Part shown: piece after piece, positions 9,247-18,458 of the stretch
Numbering within the stretch: position 1 is the stretch's first letter
Layout: the number at the start of each line of letters is the position of its first letter
Source of the DNA: an uncultured Eubacteriales bacterium
Lineage (GTDB): Bacteria; Bacillota; Clostridia; Christensenellales; Borkfalkiaceae
Reading direction: 5' to 3'
Length of the DNA stretch: 64,000 nucleotides
Assembly (NCBI GenBank): GCA_949747905.1
Contig: CATKEF010000034.1
Span: forward strand, 1 to 64,000
Notes under the pieces: model-generated
What the model was told of the DNA's origin: nothing
Seen by the model: only the letters and a program-made list of their open reading frames with translations
Databases searched by the model: none
Position numbers and translations under genes: made by a program

Positions 9247-9600
9247 TTAACCGATTACCGCAAGAAGCGCGTTCGTCTCGACGTTTGCGCCCTTAGCTAC
9301 GCTGATCGTAACTTTTCCGTCACAAGGCGCAGTTATTTCATTATCCATTTTCATCGCTTCGAGAACTATAATCGGTTGGTCTTTTTTAACGGAAGCGCCG
9401 TCGGATACGAGAATATTTTTTATAAGTCCGGGAAACGGCGACAATACTTTTTCACCGTCGGCAGGCGCGACAACTTTGGGTGCCGCCGCCTTAACTTCCG
9501 TCTTTACAGGCGCGATTTTTACTTCGCCGACACTTTCGCCGACCTCCTCGACTCCTACGGAATAAGTTTTTCCGTCTATTGTTACCATAAAGTTACGCAT
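9247..9600 (-). CDS. mmdC: Biotin carrier subunit of the decarboxylase (MmdC/1.3S-like)
   Basis: A 117-residue biotinyl carrier. An N-terminal strand region (MRNFMVTIDGKTYSVGVEE) leads through an Ala/Pro/Val-rich flexible linker (about 30-50) into a biotinyl domain with the attachment site EAMKMDNEI, where Lys in MKM is biotinylated. It shuttles carboxybiotin from the carboxyltransferases to the membrane beta subunit. Its size matches MmdC and the 1.3S subunit of propionibacterial transcarboxylase. Confidence 0.93.
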   Translation of the reverse strand: MRNFMVTIDGKTYSVGVEEVGESVGEVKIAPVKTEVKAAAPKVVAPADGEKVLSPFPGLIKNILVSDGASVKKDQPIIVLEAMKMDNEITAPCDGKVTISVAKGANVETNALLAVIG

Positions 9601-9611
9601 ATATTTTCTCC

Positions 9612-9983
9612 TTATATTTTCCTGATTCTTTTGACTATAAATTCACATTGCGGCTTTTCGGCATCGTAATAAGCCATAATCGCCGCCATAATCGCCGCTT
9701 TTACTTCATCCGGAATTTCATCCGACTGAACTACGGCGTTATCCTGCGCACCGCTTTCCGCATTATCTTTTGCCTTATTTTTCTTCCCCGCCGTCAGAAA
9801 CGATAAATTATCGGTTTTACGCATTATAAGTCCTACAAGCCAGATAATTCCGATAATAAGAACTATACCGAGGAAGACTATCATAAACCCAATTAAAGCG
9901 TAAATGCAAGCCTCGCCGAAGCGATTGTCGAAATAATAATTCCCGTCGGGGTTGGCAACAATAGACAACAAATTATTTAACAT
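9612..9983 (-). CDS. OadG/MmdD-type small membrane subunit of the decarboxylase
   Basis: A 123-residue protein with one strong transmembrane helix (about residues 29-52, IYALIGFMIVFLGIVLIIGI), then a charged cytoplasmic linker rich in Asp, Ala and Lys, and a C-terminal segment with VKAAIMAAIMAYY, typical of OadG/MmdD subunits that dock the carboxyltransferase on the beta subunit. Position between the carboxyltransferase and biotin carrier genes supports the call. Sequence conservation in this family is low, so the assignment rests on topology, size and context. Confidence 0.8.
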   Translation of the reverse strand: MLNNLLSIVANPDGNYYFDNRFGEACIYALIGFMIVFLGIVLIIGIIWLVGLIMRKTDNLSFLTAGKKNKAKDNAESGAQDNAVVQSDEIPDEVKAAIMAAIMAYYDAEKPQCEFIVKRIRKI

Positions 9984-9990
9984 TCCTTCC

Positions 9991-11367
9991 TCACTTTATA
10001 AGCATTTGCAAAGACGCCGTAAGATATTGTTTTGCGAATGCGGGCTGAATAATATTGTCGATGTACCCGCCTTTTGCCGCATTTACAGGGTCAGAATTTT
10101 CTTCGGAATATTTTTTCTCGAGTTTTGCTTTATCTGCTTTTTTACTAGCTTCAAACTCTATTTCCGCTCCGCGCACGCCGTCGAACAACGCGATTTCCGC
10201 AGTCGCAAAAGCATAAGAGTAATCGTATCCCATAGATTTTGCCGCAAATACCGTATACCCGAGCCCGATAGCCTTGCCGTAAACAACGGAAATTTTTGCC
10301 GTATCGATACAGTCGAGTATAGAAACGTATTCACCGAGTTCTTTGATGACCAGACTGTTATTTGTCTGTAAATCACATTTGATACCCAAAGTATTCACAA
10401 ATGTTACGTAAGGCAGATTATAGCAACATGCAAATTCGGCAAAATCCTTTATCTTTCTGACATTGCAAGCGTCAAGCTCGACACCGTTATCGCCGTCGAA
10501 GACAACCGCCGCAACGGCTATTCCGCCCACTCTTGCAAGCAGACATTTTGCTTCGGGAGCAAAATTTGCACCCAATTCGATAACGCTGCCTTTGTCGAAA
10601 ACCTGTATAATAGCTTTACCGTCTGCCTTTTTATCGAGAGAAGACAAGCTCTCGTTGAGTTCCTCTCCGTCAACTACGGGCAAAGACAAAAGCTCGTTTA
10701 TTTCCGTAACCGTTTTTCTGATTTCGGAAAATTCTTTTACGCCGAACGTCACAAGACCGGTCTTATCAATGCCTTTAACGCCGCCAACGTCATATTTTGA
10801 CAAATTTTTTCCGCCATTAGCAGATATAACAAGCGGGCTGTTCGTAGCCAACACGCTCTTTTTTTCGATAAAGAAATTAAAATCGCAAATTCCCGCAAGC
10901 AACGAAATCTGACCGTACACGTCTCCGTTGACGACAAGGTACTGCGGAATACTCCCTTTAAGTTGCGACGCTTTTAAAATCAGTTTAGCCAGTCCTTCTA
11001 GGACGTTAATTCCCTCGCCAATCTGCACGCCGCAAGAAGAAAGCAAATATATTACGGGCGTAGATGTTTTTTCCGCCTGCTCGAGACATTTGTCTATTTT
11101 GTTGCAGTTTGCAAGACTTACGCCGCCCGAGAGAACCGCCGCGTTTTGCGCGACAACATAAAAAGGATAGTCGCAGATTGTCGCAAATCCGGTAACCACA
11201 CCCTCGCCTTCGGCGTCTTCGCCGTAAAACTCGTTTCTCGAAAAACTGAAAGCGGAAAGTTCTACGAAACTATTTTCGTCAACAAGTTCAGAAATATCTC
11301 TTCTGATTTCCTTTCCTGCATCCAAAATCTGTTTTCTGCGTTTTTGCAATAAGCTCAATCGTTCCAT
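9991..11367 (-). CDS. Divergent acyl-CoA carboxyltransferase-type subunit (MmdA/12S-like)
   Basis: A 458-residue member of the acyl-CoA carboxyltransferase (crotonase-fold) family, shorter than the usual 500-520 residues. The N-terminal RKQILDAGKEIR, central YVGG-like VVAQNAAVLSGGVS, and C-terminal TAEIALFDGVRGA and NAAKGGYIDNIIQP are recognisable. The oxyanion-hole segments look eroded: SSCGVQIGEG (110-119) replaces DSGGARIQEG, GDVYGQIS (148-155) replaces GPCAGGAVY, and GKAIGLGY (364-371) replaces RKAYGGAY. It is the first gene of the sodium-pump operon, so it likely contacts the same biotin carrier. Its acyl substrate, or whether it is catalytic at all, cannot be told. A good ribosome site (AGGAGA) precedes the ATG. 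Confidence 0.78.
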   Translation of the reverse strand: MERLSLLQKRRKQILDAGKEIRRDISELVDENSFVELSAFSFSRNEFYGEDAEGEGVVTGFATICDYPFYVVAQNAAVLSGGVSLANCNKIDKCLEQAEKTSTPVIYLLSSCGVQIGEGINVLEGLAKLILKASQLKGSIPQYLVVNGDVYGQISLLAGICDFNFFIEKKSVLATNSPLVISANGGKNLSKYDVGGVKGIDKTGLVTFGVKEFSEIRKTVTEINELLSLPVVDGEELNESLSSLDKKADGKAIIQVFDKGSVIELGANFAPEAKCLLARVGGIAVAAVVFDGDNGVELDACNVRKIKDFAEFACCYNLPYVTFVNTLGIKCDLQTNNSLVIKELGEYVSILDCIDTAKISVVYGKAIGLGYTVFAAKSMGYDYSYAFATAEIALFDGVRGAEIEFEASKKADKAKLEKKYSEENSDPVNAAKGGYIDNIIQPAFAKQYLTASLQMLIK

Positions 11368-11401
11368 TTATATCTCCTGAATGCCAAATTCGCACAAATA
11401 C

Positions 11402-11430
11402 ATTTTATCAGAAAATCCGACAAATGAAAA
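11402..11430 (-). promoter_or_regulatory. Probable promoter of the sodium-pump operon
   Basis: On the minus strand a -35 like TTTTCA (11430-11425), a 17-bp spacer and TAAAAT (11407-11402) lie about 35 bp before the carboxyltransferase start, in the only gap ahead of the operon. Confidence 0.5.
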
Positions 11431-11481
11431 GTAATTTGATAAAATAATATCTAAAAATTTTTGATGTTTGAAATAAACAAA

Positions 11482-11502
11482 AAAGGCGACTCAATCGCCT
11501 TT
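11482..11502 (-). terminator. Terminator overlapping the end of the VTT-domain gene
   Basis: An 8-bp stem (11482-11489 with 11495-11502) with a 5-nt loop; U residues follow on the minus strand. The TGA stop codon of the gene (11493-11491) lies inside the loop, and the last codons form one stem arm. Confidence 0.85.
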
Positions 11503-12399
11503 CTTTTTCAATTTGAATTTACTTTTGATAAACCCGTCGATTTGATCCGAGTACTTGCACACAATCCAGAACGAAGCGACAACCATAGCCGCAAGAACCG
11601 CCCAAATCATTAATCCCCACCACGTGGTGAACGGTATAAGTTCAAAAGAATACGCCGTCGAAAAAACCGAGATTGCCCGCGTCACGGTTATCATTACAAT
11701 ATAATAACCCCAGGTCATGGACGAAAGTCCCGCGACGAAACACAAAATATCGTCCGGAAACATAGGCAACAAAAACATCAGAGAAAGAATGAGATAATCT
11801 TTTCCCTTAAGTTTCAAAAGCCATTTATCCAAAGTTTCTTTGCCAACTATCCAGCAAACCGCTTTATAGCCTATAATTCGCCCGACGGTAAATGCAACTA
11901 TCGAGCCAGAAACAATTCCCGAAAAAGCGTACAACGCGCATTTCAGCGGACCGAACATCGCCACCCCTACGCCAACCGCAACGGAGCCGGGTACAGGCAA
12001 AAGCACAACCTGCAAAAAACAGAAAAAAGTAAACAGCAGCGCCGCAAGATTGCCCGCCTGACCGATGTATTCTCTAAGCGCGTCCACACTGTTTATCTTA
12101 CTTATAAGACCTGTTGCGCACAATGCAAAAAATACGATTGTACATATGTCCAGAAATACAAGTCCGCAAACGGTAAGACGGTACAAAGACTGTTTTCCGA
12201 ATATATAAAACAAGATTCCCGCTATCATAATGACGCTTACCGTAACTGCCGATATGCCTATAAGAAGATTGAAATGTATCTCGAAAAAACTTATGTTCTT
12301 ATAAAAAAAGCCGTATGCGGTAAACAGAAAAGCAACGGCGCTCAATAGAACGACCGTCAAAACGTTTACACAATGTTTCAGAAATTCGGTATGTTTCAT
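11491..12399 (-). CDS. TVP38/TMEM64 (VTT-domain) membrane protein
   Basis: A 302-residue membrane protein. Three hydrophobic helices occupy roughly residues 10-100. The VTT domain follows, marked by LLPVPGSVAVGVGVAMFGPLKCALYA, the GxxxG-rich IVSGSIVAFTVGR, and FLLPMFPDDILCFVAGLSSM, where the FPDD acidic motif is typical of this DedA-related family. The tail is very basic (KSKFKLKKKGD). Family members are linked to lipid scrambling or undecaprenyl/phospholipid transport, but no substrate is assigned. It is transcribed alone with its own terminator. Confidence 0.85.
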   Translation of the reverse strand: MKHTEFLKHCVNVLTVVLLSAVAFLFTAYGFFYKNISFFEIHFNLLIGISAVTVSVIMIAGILFYIFGKQSLYRLTVCGLVFLDICTIVFFALCATGLISKINSVDALREYIGQAGNLAALLFTFFCFLQVVLLPVPGSVAVGVGVAMFGPLKCALYAFSGIVSGSIVAFTVGRIIGYKAVCWIVGKETLDKWLLKLKGKDYLILSLMFLLPMFPDDILCFVAGLSSMTWGYYIVMITVTRAISVFSTAYSFELIPFTTWWGLMIWAVLAAMVVASFWIVCKYSDQIDGFIKSKFKLKKKGD

Positions 12400-12438
12400 T
12401 TACATTATTAATATATACGTTTCGACGGTTTTTTATAA

Positions 12439-12879
12439 TCAGACCTTAAAATTTTTAACAGCATCGGTCGCCAGCTTGTCGCAAATATTATTATATTCGT
12501 TGTCCGCGTGACCTTTGACCTTTATGAAATCTACTTTGTGAATACGTGTAAGAGCAAGCAGTTCACCCCACAATTCGGCGTTCAGAACGGGCTTGTTATC
12601 AGCTTTTTTATATCCGTTCTTCTCCCAGCCGTATATCCAACCGTTGTTAAACGCGTTCACGGTATAAGCAGAATCGCTGTAAACCTGAACTTCGCAAGGC
12701 TCTTTCAGACATTTAAGCCCTTCAATAACCGCGGTTATCTCCATTCTGTTGTTGGTTGTGGACGGTTCGGCGCCGGAAATACGTTTTTCGGCTTTGCCGA
12801 ACATCAAAACCGCACCCCAGCCCCCGACCCCGGGGTTTCCCGAACACGCGCCGTCCGTATATAATTTTACTTTTTTCAT
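12439..12879 (-). CDS. rnhA: Ribonuclease HI
   Basis: A 146-residue RNase H that cleaves the RNA of RNA-DNA hybrids. The catalytic carboxylates are visible in YTDGACSGNPG (Asp), NRMEITAVIEGL (Glu), VYSDSAY (Asp) and GHADNEYNNICDKLA (the fourth, Asp/Glu region), plus WGWEK-like GWEKNGYKKADNKPV. A longer in-frame opening upstream is possible but would extend far into proC. The ATG at 12879 forms an ATGA overlap with the proC stop, which fixes the start and implies coupling. Confidence 0.94.
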   Translation of the reverse strand: MKKVKLYTDGACSGNPGVGGWGAVLMFGKAEKRISGAEPSTTNNRMEITAVIEGLKCLKEPCEVQVYSDSAYTVNAFNNGWIYGWEKNGYKKADNKPVLNAELWGELLALTRIHKVDFIKVKGHADNEYNNICDKLATDAVKNFKV

Positions 12880-13688
12880 TTCGACGACAACTCTTTTGCT
12901 CGGTTTATGCAAGCGTCGACCGCATCGCTTATTGTTTTTCTGAAATTGCCTTGTTCGAGAACTTTTACAGCCTCTACAGTGGTTCCACCCTTGCTGCAAA
13001 CACTCATAATCAATTCTTCTACCGACTGTTCTTCCCGCATAACCATCTCGGCACTGCCAAGAACAGTCTGAACGGCAAGTATTTTTGCTTCATCCTTTGT
13101 AAGTCCCTGTCTGACACCCGCGTCAATCAGACTGTCAATAAACATAAACGCATAAGCGGGACCGCTACCGCTTATTCCTGTAACTGCATCCATTTTACTT
13201 TCTTCCAAACTGACTACCGTACCGAGACACGAAAAAACATTGCTGATAAAATCGGTATCATCAGTCGATTTGTTAAAATCGGTCATATCAATTCCAATTG
13301 CCCCGCTGCCTATAGAACAGGGAAGATTGGGCATACAACGCGCAACTTTTATAACTCCCACACCCAAAGCATTTTTTACGGTGTTCTTTTTTACTCCCGC
13401 CATTATGGAAATTACTTTTTCGGGGCGGTAGCCTTCAAGACTCTTTATCACATCGCCGAAGTGCTGAGGTTTTACCGCAAACATGAGAAATTCGCTGTTT
13501 TCCGCAACATACCTGTTGTCGCAAACCGTACGCACGCCAAGATAATTTACTTTTTCGAAATCTTCTTCCGAAGACGAACTTACTATTATTTTTTTCTCGC
13601 GTAAAAAATCGGACAACACAACGCCTTTAAGTATCGAGGATGCCATAAAACCGCACCCGATTACACCGAGTTTAAATTGTTTTTTCAT
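12876..13688 (-). CDS. proC: Pyrroline-5-carboxylate reductase
   Basis: A 270-residue enzyme that reduces P5C to proline with NAD(P)H. The Rossmann motif GVIGCGFMASSI (about 8-19) begins the chain, and the family signature is GSGPAYAFMFIDSLIDAGVR near 165-185. Length is typical. A GGAG ribosome site precedes the ATG. It is coupled to rnhA downstream by a 4-bp overlap and diverges from the tRNA-Trp gene. Confidence 0.95.
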   Translation of the reverse strand: MKKQFKLGVIGCGFMASSILKGVVLSDFLREKKIIVSSSSEEDFEKVNYLGVRTVCDNRYVAENSEFLMFAVKPQHFGDVIKSLEGYRPEKVISIMAGVKKNTVKNALGVGVIKVARCMPNLPCSIGSGAIGIDMTDFNKSTDDTDFISNVFSCLGTVVSLEESKMDAVTGISGSGPAYAFMFIDSLIDAGVRQGLTKDEAKILAVQTVLGSAEMVMREEQSVEELIMSVCSKGGTTVEAVKVLEQGNFRKTISDAVDACINRAKELSSK

Positions 13689-13709
13689 AAATTAATCTCC
13701 GAAAAACAG

Positions 13710-13738
13710 TTGACTAAAATAAACCGATAATATATAAT
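13710..13738 (+). promoter_or_regulatory. Promoter of the tRNA-Trp gene
   Basis: TTGACT (13710-13715), a 17-bp spacer and TATAAT (13733-13738). The predicted start is about 15 bp before the mature tRNA end. Confidence 0.85.
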
Positions 13739-13759
13739 TTATCTTGCTTGAAGCACTTT

Positions 13760-13834
13760 AGGAGAGTAGCTCAACGGTAGAGTCGCGGTCTCCAAAACCG
13801 TCGGTTGCATGTTCGAATCGTGTCTCTCCTGCCA
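13760..13834 (+). tRNA. tRNA-Trp (anticodon CCA)
   Basis: A cloverleaf can be drawn by hand: acceptor 13760-13766 pairs with 13824-13830; discriminator G at 13831; the CCA end is encoded (13832-13834); the anticodon loop CTCCAAA has CCA at 13792-13794 with stem GCGGT/ACCGT (one G-U pair); the T loop is TTCGAAT. It is a single gene with its own promoter and terminator. Confidence 0.95.
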
Positions 13835-13863
13835 AGCCCGTTCTTACCGGAACGGGCTTTTTT
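13835..13863 (+). terminator. Terminator of the tRNA-Trp gene
   Basis: AAGCCCGTTC pairs with GAACGGGCTT just after the encoded CCA, followed by a run of T on the plus strand. Confidence 0.92.
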
Positions 13864-13884
13864 ATATATCAATATTTTTTTGAT

Positions 13885-15321
13885 TTATATCTTCACGTCG
13901 CCTTTCCGTCCCAGATACTTCTTGTTTTCTCCAAGTATGGGACCGATTTCGTTTTCTAAAAATTCCACAGTCTGAGACGGCGCTCTGCCGATAAACCTTT
14001 TCGCATCGATTATATCTTCCAGCTTATTATGCACTGCCGCAAACGTTTTGTCCGCCTTAATCAATTCTATCAGGTTATTTTCCCGACCGTTTTCTTTGAC
14101 GTTTTTTCCCGCTTCCATTGACAAAACACGAATTCTTTCGTGAAGTTCCTGGCGGTTCCCCCCTGCCTTTACGCATTCCATCATAATATTTTCGGTTGCC
14201 ATGAACGGAAGTTCGGCGGCGATGTGTTTTTCTATAACTTTTTCATAAACAACAAGATTTTCCGATACGTTCATGTAAATGTTCAAAATTCCGTCAAGCG
14301 CAAGGAAAGCCTGTGCATTCACGATTCGCCTGTTCGCCGAATCGTCCAAAGTTCTTTCAAACCACTGCGTTCCTGCCGTAATCGCACTGTTGACAGGCAA
14401 AGAAATTACAAACCGCGCCAAAGAACCTATTCTTTCGCTGCGCATAGGATTGCGTTTATATGCCATTGCCGAAGAACCAATCTGCGTTTTTTCGAAAGGC
14501 TCCTCAATCTCTTTCATATTCTGCAAAATGCGTATATCGTTGGAAAATTTATATGCGCTCTGCGCAATCTGAGACAGTATGCAAAGAACATTATAATCGA
14601 ATTTACGAGGATAAGTCTGACCGGTAACTCCGTAAACTTTATCGTAACCGAGCTTTTTCACCACTTTTCTTTCAAGTTCTTTTACTTTTTTCTCGTCACC
14701 GCCGAAAAGCTCCATAAAACTCGCCTGCGTACCCGTCGTCCCTTTTACTCCGCGCAATCTGAACTGACTTTGAAGATTCACAAGATTTTCGTAGTCCATA
14801 CTCAAATCCTGCAACCATAGGGTCGCCCTTTTGCCTACGGTAGTAAGCTGTGCGGGTTGTAAATGGGTAAAGCCGAGCGTCGGAACGTCCTTATATTTCA
14901 ACGCAAACGCCGCGAGTTTATCCATAACGTTGACGAGCTTGATTTTTATTATCTCGAGCGCGTCAAACAAAATCATCAGCTCAGAGTTGCAATCGACATA
15001 ACAACTCGTAGCGCCCAAATGTATTATCGGCATCGCCGATTTTGCTTGGTCGCCGAATGCGTGCACGTGCGCCATTACGTCATGCCGTACCTGTCTCTCG
15101 TATTTTTCCGCCGTTTCGAAATTAATATCGTCGGCATACTTTTTCATTTCGTCAATCTGTTCTCTTGTGATATTCAAGCCGAGTTCCATTTCGGATTCAG
15201 CAAGCGCAATCCAGAGTTTTCTCCATAATCCGAAACGCTTCTTATCGGAAAAATTGCTTGCCATCTCTTTGCTTGCATATCTGGTAATCAATGGGTTCTG
15301 ATAAACATTATTGTCCGTCAT
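13885..15321 (-). CDS. purB: Adenylosuccinate lyase
   Basis: A 478-residue homotetrameric enzyme that releases fumarate from SAICAR and from adenylosuccinate in purine synthesis. The fumarase/aspartase signature is GSSAMAYKRNPMRSER near residue 285, with the catalytic His region TSCYVDCN / HLGATS and the lyase motif GFTHLQPAQ. A TTG codon 12 bases upstream could extend the protein by four residues, but it falls within the GGAGA ribosome site of the ATG at 15321, so the ATG is preferred. It is the last gene of comEB-ppiB-purB. Confidence 0.94.
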   Translation of the reverse strand: MTDNNVYQNPLITRYASKEMASNFSDKKRFGLWRKLWIALAESEMELGLNITREQIDEMKKYADDINFETAEKYERQVRHDVMAHVHAFGDQAKSAMPIIHLGATSCYVDCNSELMILFDALEIIKIKLVNVMDKLAAFALKYKDVPTLGFTHLQPAQLTTVGKRATLWLQDLSMDYENLVNLQSQFRLRGVKGTTGTQASFMELFGGDEKKVKELERKVVKKLGYDKVYGVTGQTYPRKFDYNVLCILSQIAQSAYKFSNDIRILQNMKEIEEPFEKTQIGSSAMAYKRNPMRSERIGSLARFVISLPVNSAITAGTQWFERTLDDSANRRIVNAQAFLALDGILNIYMNVSENLVVYEKVIEKHIAAELPFMATENIMMECVKAGGNRQELHERIRVLSMEAGKNVKENGRENNLIELIKADKTFAAVHNKLEDIIDAKRFIGRAPSQTVEFLENEIGPILGENKKYLGRKGDVKI

Positions 15322-15333
15322 AATTTTCTCCAA

Positions 15334-15855
15334 TCAGTATTTCAAAGGCGCGGGATAATTTTCACCGTAAGTTTCGACGGTAACCGTTTCCATTACCTGG
15401 GGAACAGCGGGTTTATCGCTCCAGTCCGTCTTTACCGAAGCAATTTTATCTACAACCTCCATTCCCTCAATCACTTTGCCGAATGCGGCATACTGGCCGT
15501 CAAGGTGCGAAGAGTTTTCATGCATAATGAAAAACTGCGAACCGGCAGAGTCCGGCGCCATCGCCCGAGCCATAGAGATAACCCCGCGTTTGTGCTTCAA
15601 ATCGTTATTCTTGAAGCCGTTTAAAGCAAACTCGCCTTTAATAGAGTATCCCGGTCCGCCCGTACCGTTACCGGTCGGGTCTCCGCCCTGTATCATAAAT
15701 CCGGAAATAATTCTATGAAACGTAAGTCCGTCATAAAAACCGCTCCCGACAAGAGAAATAAAATTATTAACGGTATTGGGCGCTTTTTCCGGCTCAAGTT
15801 CTATTTTAATTACTCCACCGCCGCGCATTTCAATTGTAACAACAGGTTTTTTCAT
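15334..15855 (-). CDS. Cyclophilin-type peptidyl-prolyl isomerase
   Basis: A 173-residue cytosolic cyclophilin that speeds cis-trans isomerisation at proline. Conserved segments are FHRIISGFMIQGGDPTGNGTGGPGYSI, MARAMAPDSAGSQFFI and FGKVIEGMEVVDKIA. No signal peptide is seen. It lies between comEB and purB, with short gaps (11 and 12 bp) that indicate one transcript. Confidence 0.94.
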   Translation of the reverse strand: MKKPVVTIEMRGGGVIKIELEPEKAPNTVNNFISLVGSGFYDGLTFHRIISGFMIQGGDPTGNGTGGPGYSIKGEFALNGFKNNDLKHKRGVISMARAMAPDSAGSQFFIMHENSSHLDGQYAAFGKVIEGMEVVDKIASVKTDWSDKPAVPQVMETVTVETYGENYPAPLKY

Positions 15856-15866
15856 AATATTACTCC

Positions 15867-16319
15867 TTATAAATTTTCGTATTTATCCAATCTTACTCCC
15901 GCCTCTTCGAAAAGTTCGAGAGAAAATTTATCCGGATAACCGTCTTTGTAAACCACTCGCGCAATTCCCGAGTTTATAATTATTTTAGCGCAGATAACGC
16001 ACGGTTGATGGGTACAGTAAAGCGTACACCCTTCCACGCTGCACCCGACGCGCGCCGCCTGAATTATGGCGTTCTGCTCAGCATGCACGGCATAGCACAA
16101 TTCGTGCATCGTACCGCTTGCGATATTGCGTTCGTTTCTCATGCATGAACGCTTATCCACACAACTTTTTATTCCCTGCGGAGCACCGTTGTATCCCGTG
16201 GCAATCACACGCTTATCTCGAACGATTACAGCGCCCACATGCCGGTCCTCTTTAAAGCAACTTGACCATGAACCGACAAGTTCGGTCAGTTTCATAAATC
16301 TTTTATCCCATTTATCCAT
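15867..16319 (-). CDS. dCMP deaminase / ComEB-type deaminase
   Basis: A 150-residue zinc deaminase. The zinc ligands and general acid are in HAEQNAI (about residue 73) and CTHQPCVICAKI (about 100). Such proteins convert dCMP to dUMP for thymidylate synthesis; in Bacillus the homologue is called ComEB. The N-terminal SSCFKEDRHVGAVIV segment with CMRNE is also typical. It is first in the comEB-ppiB-purB operon and diverges from groES. Confidence 0.9.
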   Translation of the reverse strand: MDKWDKRFMKLTELVGSWSSCFKEDRHVGAVIVRDKRVIATGYNGAPQGIKSCVDKRSCMRNERNIASGTMHELCYAVHAEQNAIIQAARVGCSVEGCTLYCTHQPCVICAKIIINSGIARVVYKDGYPDKFSLELFEEAGVRLDKYENL

Positions 16320-16358
16320 AAATCACCACAATTTATCCACTGATAATCTTTGATTATT

Positions 16359-16387
16359 ATCCTACCATATTTTTTAATAAATTGCAA
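16359..16387 (-). promoter_or_regulatory. Promoter of comEB-ppiB-purB
   Basis: On the minus strand TTGCAA (16387-16382), a 17-bp spacer and TAGGAT (16364-16359), about 40 bp before the comEB start. Confidence 0.65.
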
Positions 16388-16475
16388 TTTTTTCCGTTCT
16401 TATGTTTAAGTTTATTTTGCCGAGTTTATAAAATATTTGTACCAAAAATGAATTTTAATATCGGAGGAAACAGCA

Positions 16476-16760
16476 ATGACAATCAAACCTTTATTCGATA
16501 AAGTAGTCGTTGAAGGTCTTAAAGCCGAAGAAAAGACGAAAAGCGGGCTTTATCTCACCGCGGCAGCTCAGGAAAAGCCCTCAACCTGCGTGGTTGTAGC
16601 CGTAGGTCCCGGAGGAATAATTGACGGCAAAGAAGTTAAAATGCAGGTCAAAGTCGGAGACAAAGTTCTGCTTACCAAATACAGCGGAACGGAAGTTAAA
16701 GTCGACGATAAAGAATACACGATTATCCGCCAGAGCGACATCCTGGCTGTAGTTGAATAA
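16476..16760 (+). CDS. groES: Co-chaperonin GroES
   Basis: A 94-residue lid of the GroEL chamber. It starts TIKPLFDKVVVEG, and GKEVKMQVKVGDKVLLTKYSGTEVKVDDKEYTII matches the family along its length. The start is set by a GGAGGA ribosome site. It precedes groEL by 19 bp. No CIRCE inverted repeat (the HrcA operator) is visible in the 155-bp upstream region; the best -10-like element is TATAAA at 16427-16432 with no good -35. Confidence 0.97.
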   Translation: MTIKPLFDKVVVEGLKAEEKTKSGLYLTAAAQEKPSTCVVVAVGPGGIIDGKEVKMQVKVGDKVLLTKYSGTEVKVDDKEYTIIRQSDILAVVE

Positions 16761-16764
16761 TTAA

Positions 16765-18408
<1,644 letters not shown>

Positions 18409-18424
18409 TAATTAAATCTCAACC

Positions 18425-18458
18425 AAAAAAAGCGCAGCTCATTGCTGCGCTTTTATTT
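18425..18458. terminator. Bidirectional terminator between groEL and the GNAT gene
   Basis: An 11-bp stem (18428-18438 with 18444-18454) and 5-nt loop. T-rich sequence follows on the plus strand and a long A run precedes it, so it can end groEL and the opposing miaB-mutS operon. The GNAT stop codon (18441-18439) lies in the loop. Confidence 0.92.

Noticed and set aside
12880-12999. N-terminal extension of RNase HI (40 residues)
   Set aside because: It would lie within proC, has no homology, and the ATGA overlap at 12876-12879 gives a normal coupled start.
12756-13604. Long plus-strand frame (282 codons) opposite proC and rnhA
   Set aside because: It is antisense to two genes with clear catalytic motifs, is rich in Arg, His, Phe and Tyr, and has no ribosome site or recognisable domain.
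13835-13884. Terminator of purB at the tRNA-Trp hairpin
   Set aside because: In the minus direction no U tract follows the stem; it serves the tRNA. How purB transcripts end is unclear.
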